DNA of 25,731 bases, from NCBI GenBank assembly GCA_964418085.1, contig CAYQKB010000011.1, positions 1 to 25,731 of the forward strand, in the 5' to 3' direction. Numbering within the stretch: position 1 is the stretch's first letter; each line of letters starts with the position of its first letter. The stretch comes from JBBTYG01 sp964418085 (GTDB lineage: Bacteria > Patescibacteriota > Minisyncoccia > UBA6257 > 2-01-FULL-56-20). The translations under genes were made by a program, and so were the position numbers. The notes under the pieces were generated by a model. The model saw only the letters and a program-made list of their open reading frames with translations, was not told the DNA's origin and ran no database searches. This document shows positions 14,350 to 19,361 of the stretch, piece after piece.

Positions 14350-14425
14350 AACGAATAACGAATGTGGTGCGAATATCCGAATAAAAAAACAATTCGCAAA
14401 TTCGGTTTTCATTCGTTAATTCGTT
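14350..14425 (+). repeat. Inverted repeat after comFC
   Basis: AACGAATAACGAATG (14350-14364) is inverted as CATTCGTTAATTCGTT (14410-14425), with further GCGAAT/ATTCGC words between and an A7 run. It may stop comFC transcription from either direction, although there is no terminal T tract. The words resemble those of the pilT-pilC spacer. Confidence 0.6.
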
Positions 14426-14445
14426 AATGATCGCCGCAAGCGATA

Positions 14446-14474
14446 TTTACACAGTAGAAAAGCTGTTCTAGTAT
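14446..14474 (+). promoter_or_regulatory. Promoter of the 14481 gene, leaderless arrangement
   Basis: TTTACA (-35, 5 of 6), a 17-nt spacer, TAGTAT (-10, 4 of 6), then ACGTGT and the ATG at 14481. The 6-nt gap predicts a transcript starting at the start codon. Confidence 0.6.
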
Positions 14475-14480
14475 ACGTGT

Positions 14481-14957
14481 ATGGCAGACGAAAGCATCGA
14501 AATCAGATGGGAGAGTCCGGAATTTGAGTACAAACACAAAAGCGTGTCATGGTACTGGATATCAATAGTCGTCGCCGTTATCTGCATTGGCTTTGCGGCG
14601 TGGCAAAAAAACTTTTTGTTCGGACTTTTTGTGATGGTTGCGGAAGTGCTCGTACTCGTATGGGGAAACCAGAAACCAGCACTCTTTAACTTTCGGCTTA
14701 CGGAAAAAGGACTTTTTATCGGAGAAAAAAAGTTTTATCCCTATGGAGAGATGGAATCCTTTTCCTGCCAAAACAAAGAAGAAGGCACCACGGAAAATAT
14801 TCATTTCAAGTTTAAAAAACAGTTGAAGCGGACGCTGCGGATCACCGTTCCTAAAACTCATCTCCCGGAAATAAAATCTGCCATAGCACGCAGTGTCGCA
14901 GAAACCGATTACGAACCTTCGCTTATAGATTCTATCGAAGAATTTATAAGGTTCTGA
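14481..14957 (+). CDS. Two-TM membrane protein of unknown function
   Basis: 158 residues; not recognised. The N terminus (MADESIEIRWESPEFEYKHKS) is hydrophilic. Two adjacent TM segments at ~23-41 and ~44-62 form a hairpin, with a short QKN turn. The rest (about 70-158) is soluble and alternates strands with a final helix: FRLTEKGLFIGEKKFYPYGEMESF, then IHFKFKKQLKRTLRITVPKTHLPEI, and an acidic C-terminal helix. This layout resembles bacterial PH-like membrane proteins but no diagnostic motif is seen. It has a good promoter of its own and precedes tRNA-Arg by 36 nt. It stops at TGA. Confidence 0.75.
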   Translation: MADESIEIRWESPEFEYKHKSVSWYWISIVVAVICIGFAAWQKNFLFGLFVMVAEVLVLVWGNQKPALFNFRLTEKGLFIGEKKFYPYGEMESFSCQNKEEGTTENIHFKFKKQLKRTLRITVPKTHLPEIKSAIARSVAETDYEPSLIDSIEEFIRF

Positions 14958-14993
14958 AAGGGAAGCGTACCGTTCAGATGCGGCACAAAAACT

Positions 14994-15065
14994 GTCCTCA
15001 TAGCTCAACGGATCGAGCGCAGCCCTGCGAAGGCTGAGATCGAGGTTCAATTCCTCGTGGGGACA
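14994..15065 (+). tRNA. tRNA-Arg, anticodon GCG
   Basis: A full cloverleaf can be drawn. Acceptor GTCCTCA pairs with TGGGGAC (one T-G). D stem is GCTC/GAGC with GGA in the loop, anticodon stem CAGCC/GGCTG with loop CTGCGAA, and T stem CGAGG/CCTCG with loop TTCAATT. The anticodon GCG reads CGC/CGU; C35 and A20 agree with arginine identity. The discriminator is A and CCA is not encoded. Confidence 0.92.
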
Positions 15066-15068
15066 CAG

Positions 15069-15074
15069 TATAAT
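15069..15074 (+). promoter_or_regulatory. -10 box upstream of the small Pro-rich membrane protein
   Basis: A perfect TATAAT starts 3 nt after the tRNA end. The ATG at 15107 lies 32 nt downstream, and GAGGAA (from 15092) is a rare good Shine-Dalgarno sequence in this window. Confidence 0.4.
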
Positions 15075-15106
15075 AATCCAAAAGACCCTACGAGGAATTG
15101 AACGAG

Positions 15107-15373
15107 ATGAAATTTATTCTATTCGCCCTAGTTCTTTCGATAGCAGTAGGGTTGCTTCTGTCTATGCGATTTTATGGAAACCTCGATGTTCAAATTCTGA
15201 ATATTCTTTTTTCAGGACAAATAAAAAATGCTCCTTCCGCGAACGCAACCTCAACAAAAGATGGAAGCAATACAACGCCTTCTCAAATGCCAAGACTTGC
15301 TCCTCAGGGATTCAGGGGACCGACAAGCCAGCCGAGCGTCCGCGGGCCGAGCAGTCCTCCGCCAAATTATTAA
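15107..15373 (+). CDS. Small membrane-anchored Pro-rich protein
   Basis: 88 residues from the ATG at 15107; a TTG three codons upstream is less likely because GAGGAA lies 10 nt before the ATG. The N-terminal MKFILFALVLSIAVGLLLSM is either a TM anchor or an uncleaved signal. After ~30 residues the chain becomes low complexity and rich in Pro, Ser, Thr and Asn (SANATSTKDGSNTTPSQ, then RGPTSQPSVRGPSSPPPNY), which suggests an extracytoplasmic, disordered tail. No family is recognised. It lies between two tRNA genes. Small size leaves some doubt, but the hydrophobic start and biased tail look like a real secreted or anchored peptide. Confidence 0.6.
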   Translation: MKFILFALVLSIAVGLLLSMRFYGNLDVQILNILFSGQIKNAPSANATSTKDGSNTTPSQMPRLAPQGFRGPTSQPSVRGPSSPPPNY

Positions 15374-15395
15374 AAACGAACCGATATGCTATAAT
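15367..15395 (+). promoter_or_regulatory. Promoter of the HTH/LAGLIDADG-like gene
   Basis: TGCTATAAT, an extended -10 with perfect TATAAT at 15390-15395, is preceded at 17 nt by TTATTA (weak -35). The start codon lies 31 nt downstream, so this gene has a short leader. Confidence 0.5.
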
Positions 15396-15426
15396 AGTAT
15401 AGGATAATATCAGAATTATTATAGAA

Positions 15427-16104
15427 ATGAGAAAAGATAGAGCGCTCGCAACACAACTTAGAAGAAACAATAAAAGCTATAACGAAATCAGCGAAAAGCT
15501 CGGAATTTCTAAAAGCACTTTAGCCGAATGGTTTAGAGAAGACCCGCTCTCTCAAAAAACAAAAGGACTTCTTACAAAACGTGCTGCAGAAATTTCCAGG
15601 AAAAGAATGATGAGGCTGGGGAGAATAAATAAAATCCGATGGGAAAAATGGCGAGAATCAGCACGAAATGAAGCGAGGGAGCTTTTTCCCACACTCGCAA
15701 GAAATCCCCTTTTTATTGCGGGCTTGATGCTCTACTGGGCCGAAGGGGACAGCAAGATAGAAAATCCCTTCAGATTAACAAACGCAAGTCCAAAAATGAT
15801 AGCGCTATACACCAAATTTCTAACGCAAACGTTAAAAGTACCCAAGGAAAATCTGCGAGCGACAGTTATTTTATATCCCGATCTTTCAAAAGAAGAATGT
15901 ATGAAATTTTGGGCAAAAACAATAGGAATATCAGAGTCCCAATTTTATAAAACTCAATTTATCAAAGGCCATCATCCCACAAAAAGACTTTCGAAAGGGA
16001 TATGCATGATAATGTGCGGAGGTCGACAGTTAAAAGAAAAGATTGTTGTTTGGATTGACCTCATGAGTAGTCAGTTGCTACAATCAAACCTACGGCGGGA
16101 TTAG
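15427..16104 (+). CDS. HTH protein with LAGLIDADG-endonuclease-like domain
   Basis: 225 residues. Residues ~14-38 (KSYNEISEKLGISKSTLAEWF) form a helix-turn-helix of the resolvase/Hin type. A basic linker (about 45-75) leads to a second domain starting LFIAGLMLYWAEGDSK. It continues RLTNASPKMIALYTKFLTQTLKVPKENLRATVILYPDLSKEECMKFW, which resembles degenerate LAGLIDADG homing-endonuclease folds found with HTH domains in CPR genomes. The aspartate/glutamate of AEGD is where a catalytic acid would sit. The coding sequence ends in CGG CGG GAT TAG, and these last codons are the 5' end of tRNA-Gly. A DNA-binding or selfish-element role is likely. The function is not proven from sequence. Confidence 0.7.
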   Translation: MRKDRALATQLRRNNKSYNEISEKLGISKSTLAEWFREDPLSQKTKGLLTKRAAEISRKRMMRLGRINKIRWEKWRESARNEARELFPTLARNPLFIAGLMLYWAEGDSKIENPFRLTNASPKMIALYTKFLTQTLKVPKENLRATVILYPDLSKEECMKFWAKTIGISESQFYKTQFIKGHHPTKRLSKGICMIMCGGRQLKEKIVVWIDLMSSQLLQSNLRRD

Positions 16105-16165
16105 TATAGTGGTAGTACACGACATTGCCAATGTCGAGGTGCGAGTTCGATTCTCGTATCCCGCT
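16095..16165 (+). tRNA. tRNA-Gly, anticodon GCC
   Basis: Acceptor GCGGGAT/ATCCCGC, D stem GTAT/GTAC with TGG in the loop, anticodon stem CGACA/TGTCG with loop TTGCCAA, T stem GCGAG/CTCGT with loop TTCGATT. The discriminator is U, as usual for glycine; CCA is not encoded. Its first 10 nt are also the end of the preceding coding sequence. Confidence 0.94.
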
Positions 16166-16176
16166 CACGGAAGATT

Positions 16177-16198
16177 AACGCATGATGAGCGTTTTAAT
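16177..16198 (+). terminator. Weak terminator after tRNA-Gly
   Basis: AACGC-ATGATGA-GCGTT followed by TTAATTT. The stem has only 5 bp. It lies in the short gap between tRNA-Gly and the convergent fkbM gene. Confidence 0.4.
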
Positions 16199-16207
16199 TT
16201 AAAATTT

Positions 16208-16936
16208 CTACACCAACTTCGAAAAGAAAAAGTTTTCATTCTCGGAAATATCAATGAGCGCAAATCCGCATGCATGGATAATGCTAAGCACGGCGATATA
16301 GTTCGAAGAGTGTTTTCCCTTCCTCGATAAAGAGATTTCTACAAAAAGATTGTCAACTCGATTTTTGAGGGTGTCGAGACCGCCTTCGATAACTTCCTTT
16401 TCGGCGCCCTCAACATCAATTTTCATAAAATCAATGTGCTGAATTTTGTGCTCCGCCACAAAATCATCGAGCCGGCGCAGTGTTACAGTTTCTGTCCCCA
16501 ATTTTTGTTTTTTGTCCTCGGGAGGTAGAAGAGAGCTGCTGTCCGGCCGCATGAGATCAAGATTAAATTCCGCCTTTTCATTTTTATTAAAAACCCCGAT
16601 CTTAAAAAGTTTTGCTCTCGAGCCATATTTTTTTGTTTTTTTTTCAAGCAGTGAATACGAACCCGATTGCGGTTCGAAACAATATATGTCCGCACGAGGA
16701 AAAGATTCGGCAAACGTAACCGCGTATTCCCCATCCGCAGCACCTATATCAAACACCGTCCTCACATCCTTGCCCGCGCTCCTCTCGAGCTCAGAAACGC
16801 TGTCTATTATTTTATAAATTCCTCCTTTTCCAAAAAGAGCCCACTTAAGTGGGCGAAGTTTCCTCTTTGCCCTCTTCACCGCCTCGAACTGAAAAGACTT
16901 GGAAATGAAGGAATAAGCAGATTGATAAATAGACAT
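16208..16936 (-). CDS. FkbM family methyltransferase
   Basis: 242 residues. The SAM-binding motif I is VFDIGAADGEYA at about residues 61-72, followed by ADIYCFEPQSGSY, where the acidic residue binds the SAM ribose. The FkbM signature IDFMKIDVEGAEKEVIEGG lies at ~167-185, then NLFVEISLSRKG. FkbM-type enzymes O-methylate sugars and other small or polymer-bound substrates, so modification of a surface glycan is a fair guess. The N-terminal ~55 residues are basic and helical. It is a single gene, convergent with tRNA-Gly and divergent from the sigma factor operon. TATATT ends 7 nt before the ATG. The substrate cannot be named. Confidence 0.88.
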   Translation of the reverse strand: MSIYQSAYSFISKSFQFEAVKRAKRKLRPLKWALFGKGGIYKIIDSVSELERSAGKDVRTVFDIGAADGEYAVTFAESFPRADIYCFEPQSGSYSLLEKKTKKYGSRAKLFKIGVFNKNEKAEFNLDLMRPDSSSLLPPEDKKQKLGTETVTLRRLDDFVAEHKIQHIDFMKIDVEGAEKEVIEGGLDTLKNRVDNLFVEISLSRKGKHSSNYIAVLSIIHACGFALIDISENENFFFSKLV

Positions 16937-16943
16937 TCACATT

Positions 16944-16949
16944 AATATA
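16944..16949 (-). promoter_or_regulatory. -10 box of fkbM, leaderless arrangement
   Basis: The minus strand reads TATATT, AATGTGA, ATG. The gap is 7 nt, as at pilD and pilM. No clear -35 is present. Confidence 0.45.
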
Positions 16950-16990
16950 CAACATTGAGCGAAGGCGCACCACAAGAAATACGCCATTTT

Positions 16991-17019
16991 TTGACTTACC
17001 ATGTCCAAACCCGTACGAT
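16991..17019 (+). promoter_or_regulatory. Promoter of the ECF sigma factor operon
   Basis: TTGACT (5 of 6), a 17-nt spacer, TACGAT (4 of 6). This looks like a housekeeping promoter, giving a leader of ~53 nt to the ATG at 17079. No separate ECF-type promoter is obvious. Confidence 0.6.
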
Positions 17020-17078
17020 AACCTTGTTCCTCTCAAAATATAAAAATAAGTAACTAATTGCTCCCTAATACGTTTTCT

Positions 17079-17624
17079 ATGTTAGATGGCGAATTACACA
17101 ATATAAAACGCGCCGTCAAGGGTGATTCCTCGGCCTTTGGAAAACTCTACGATCATTACCAGCCGAAAATATATCGGTTTGTCCTGGTCAAGGTGAGCTA
17201 CCGTGAGGAGGCCGAGGATATCACCCACCAGATCTTCTTGAAAGCGTGGACCGGCATGGGAAGCTACCGAGACTTCGGATTCCCATTCGGAAGCTGGCTT
17301 TACAGAATAGCCAGGAATCAAATAATCGATTACTACCGAGCGAAGAAACCTGATGTCAGTATCGAACGAACGGAGCTGGAAGAAATCGGCATTGACTACT
17401 CCCTACATGGTAGCGTAGCGGAAAAAATGGAAATCGAGCGTGTAAAAAAAGCCGTAGGGAAACTGAAACCGGAATATCAGGATGTGATCATGCTCCGATT
17501 TGTCGAAGATGTGTCCATCCGGGATACAGCACTTGCCCTTGAGAAAAGCGAAGGCGCAGTGAAACTGCTTCAACATCGGGCAATTAAAGAGCTCAAAGAA
17601 ATTTTAGGAGAAATGTCTGTATAA
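17079..17624 (+). CDS. ECF-type RNA polymerase sigma factor
   Basis: 181 residues from the ATG at 17079 (MLDGELHNIKRAV); a TTG seven codons upstream is possible. Region 2 at ~12-85 has FGKLYDHYQPKIYRFVLVKV, EEAEDITHQIFLKAW and FGSWLYRIARNQIIDYYRAKK. Region 4 at ~125-178 has KLKPEYQDVIMLRFVEDVSIRDTALALEKSEGAVKLLQHRAIKELKEIL, an HTH for the -35 element. Region 3 is absent, as in all ECF (group 4) sigma factors. It is followed after 5 nt by a single-TM protein that is a candidate anti-sigma factor. Its regulon cannot be told from this window. Confidence 0.95.
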   Translation: MLDGELHNIKRAVKGDSSAFGKLYDHYQPKIYRFVLVKVSYREEAEDITHQIFLKAWTGMGSYRDFGFPFGSWLYRIARNQIIDYYRAKKPDVSIERTELEEIGIDYSLHGSVAEKMEIERVKKAVGKLKPEYQDVIMLRFVEDVSIRDTALALEKSEGAVKLLQHRAIKELKEILGEMSV

Positions 17625-17629
17625 ATATC

Positions 17630-18106
17630 ATGGAAGAAAAAATTTTAGAACAACTTAAAAAGCTGCAGGCAATTCAGGCAGACAAGCGCTTCACCGAGAG
17701 GTCGCGGGCTATGCTTATTGGCACCCGAAGGCCATTGCGCGTATGGGATATCATTTTAAAAAATATAGAGCTTGGCGCTTCCGTCGCCCTGGCGGGAATT
17801 TTGATTATCATAATATTTGGCGGATTCTCTGCCTGGAAGTTCCTTTCTCCCCTGAAACTTTCAAATCTTGACACAACCGGCCTCAAAGCGGAGGCGCAGG
17901 CAATTGATATGCAGATAGATCTCACAAATTTAAACTACAATGAAATCATCAGCACCACGCAGCCGCTTTCAACCCGGCCAAAAAGCATCGCTGCCCCGAA
18001 AACCCAAACATCAACCGTTCAAATAAAAACGCCGGAAGCATCAACCACAACCACAACCGACGATTCTCTTACAATTGAAGAGGCATTAAAAAAACTTTCC
18101 GAGTAG
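17630..18106 (+). CDS. Single-TM protein, candidate anti-sigma factor
   Basis: 158 residues. A cytoplasmic N-terminal part of ~50 residues (MEEKILEQLKKLQAIQADKRF, RSRAMLIGTRRPLRVWDIIL) is followed by one TM helix at ~56-76 and an extracytoplasmic tail. The tail is Thr/Ser/Ala-rich (PLSTRPKSIAAPKTQTSTVQ, then EASTTTTTDDSLTIEEALKKL) and probably extended. Lying 5 nt behind an ECF sigma gene and spanning the membrane is the usual arrangement for anti-sigma factors. No zinc-binding HxxxCxxC anti-sigma motif is present, so the call is by context. It could be a sensor or tether of another kind. Confidence 0.65.
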   Translation: MEEKILEQLKKLQAIQADKRFTERSRAMLIGTRRPLRVWDIILKNIELGASVALAGILIIIIFGGFSAWKFLSPLKLSNLDTTGLKAEAQAIDMQIDLTNLNYNEIISTTQPLSTRPKSIAAPKTQTSTVQIKTPEASTTTTTDDSLTIEEALKKLSE

Positions 18107-18124
18107 CGCGCACAATAAAATAAA

Positions 18125-18889
18125 ATGAACTTAAAAACCATAACATTCGGCGTGGCATTGTGCGCACTTTTCAGCGCTGGACCAGCAATACCTGCCTATG
18201 CGAAAGGGTGCGACCTTCACGAATCAACGTTCGCGGCACTTTCGGGAACGGATGATTCGCAAAGTTATTTAGAAAAACTTCAAGCAGAACTCAAAGTACG
18301 GAAAGAACTTATCTCAAACACCATACTCTGCGCCATTGATGAAGGAACAATCCTTAAGGCGAGCGTAGACCGGGCATCCGAAAACAACAATGCGGGGAAA
18401 GTGGGGCCTAAAATCTCCGCCCTTCTCGGAACGGTAATAGAATACTATGAGCTCCAACTCGAAAAAGTCCCCGATCTCGGCCTCGAAGGAAGCCGCTATT
18501 TTTCAAAAGATCTTCTCACATGGAGAGAAGGTAACTATGCTCCGATCGCAAAAACAGCTTCAGATTTCATCGTCTGGTCCGGGAACCAAGATCTCATTAC
18601 TACCGCGCAAGGCCGCCTGAACCAAATAGGAGGCGCCGTAACAATTCTTAAATTGGTGGACAATCAGTCAATCGAAGAAAAGTGGGGAATGGCCAACAAT
18701 CTTTTTACGAATGCGCTCGCCGAAAATAAAAAAGCTGAAGATGCCCTCCAAAATCTGAGCCCGGAAGAAGCGCTTGCCTCAATAAAGCTGACGCTTGAAT
18801 CCATGGCAGACATGTATAAAACCCTCTCCGACCTTGTAACCCAAATAAATCAGCTGACTTCGAAAGTACAGAGTTCTGACGGAAAGTAG
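18125..18889 (+). CDS. Secreted helical protein in the sigma factor operon
   Basis: 254 residues, not recognised. A signal peptide of ~26 residues (MNLKTITFGVALCALFSAGP, then cleavage near AYA/KG) precedes an all-helical mature protein: YLEKLQAELKVRKELISNTIL, GPKISALLGTVIEYYELQLEKV and a Leu/Glu-rich C-terminal bundle ending VTQINQLTSKVQSSDGK. Two cysteines (GCDL and ILCAID) lie ~40 residues apart after the signal and could bond. It begins 18 nt after the candidate anti-sigma gene and is surely cotranscribed. An envelope sensor or partner that informs the anti-sigma factor is plausible, but this is inference. Confidence 0.75.
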   Translation: MNLKTITFGVALCALFSAGPAIPAYAKGCDLHESTFAALSGTDDSQSYLEKLQAELKVRKELISNTILCAIDEGTILKASVDRASENNNAGKVGPKISALLGTVIEYYELQLEKVPDLGLEGSRYFSKDLLTWREGNYAPIAKTASDFIVWSGNQDLITTAQGRLNQIGGAVTILKLVDNQSIEEKWGMANNLFTNALAENKKAEDALQNLSPEEALASIKLTLESMADMYKTLSDLVTQINQLTSKVQSSDGK

Positions 18890-18942
18890 TTATTTTTGAA
18901 CCCATCTCAAAATATTTTCAGGCCGCGTTCTAAACAAATAAG

Positions 18943-18977
18943 CAAAAACCCCGATGAACCTCATAGATTCATCGGGG
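18943..18977 (-). terminator. Rho-independent terminator of hup
   Basis: A perfect 10-bp stem CCCCGATGAA/TTCATCGGGG with a 9-nt loop is followed on the minus strand by TTTTTGC. It lies 22 nt after the HU stop. The plus-strand side has no T tract, though the hairpin may slow readthrough from the convergent operon. Confidence 0.88.
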
Positions 18978-18999
18978 CTAAGCCAGTCAAAATTCAGGG

Positions 19000-19275
19000 C
19001 TACTTTACCGCGTCTTTGAGTCCCTTGCCTGCCTTGAACTTCGGCTTGACGGAAGCCGCAATCTGGATGGTTTCCCCAGTCTTAGGGTTCCTTCCTTGTC
19101 GCGCAGCCCGCTTTACCACCATAAAGGTGCCAAAACCGGTAATAGCGACGTCCTCACCGCGACCCAAGGTCTTCGCAACGGTATCAAGAACCGCATCAAC
19201 GATCCTCTGGGCAGATGCTTTCGTTTCAATGCCTGCTTCCTTCATAACTGCATCAACTAATCCATCTTTAGTCAT
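19000..19275 (-). CDS. hup: HU family DNA-binding protein
   Basis: 91 residues, the standard length of a HU subunit. MTKDGLVDAVMKEAGIETKA is the N-terminal helical dimerisation part. GRGEDVAITGFGTFMVVKRAARQGRNPKTGETIQI contains the GFGTF turn and the RxxRxGRNPKTGE arm whose proline intercalates in DNA. The end is VKPKFKAGKGLKDAVK. HU compacts and bends DNA. It is a single gene with an extended -10 promoter, an AAAAGGTCGA leader motif and a strong terminator, consistent with high expression. Confidence 0.97.
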   Translation of the reverse strand: MTKDGLVDAVMKEAGIETKASAQRIVDAVLDTVAKTLGRGEDVAITGFGTFMVVKRAARQGRNPKTGETIQIAASVKPKFKAGKGLKDAVK

Positions 19276-19310
19276 GTTTGTTTAAAATATTTTAAAATTA
19301 TAGATATTGC

Positions 19311-19343
19311 TCGACCTTTTAATTATCGTGGTTCAAGTATAGC
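19311..19343 (-). promoter_or_regulatory. hup promoter (extended -10) and leader motif
   Basis: The minus strand reads TGCTATACT (TGn-TATACT, 19336-19344). About 15 nt beyond it is AAAAGGTCGA (19311-19320), 35 nt before the ATG. The -35 region overlaps the end of the neighbouring O-antigen-ligase-like gene and is weak. Confidence 0.6.
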
Positions 19344-19361
19344 AAATATAAGGGAATGACG

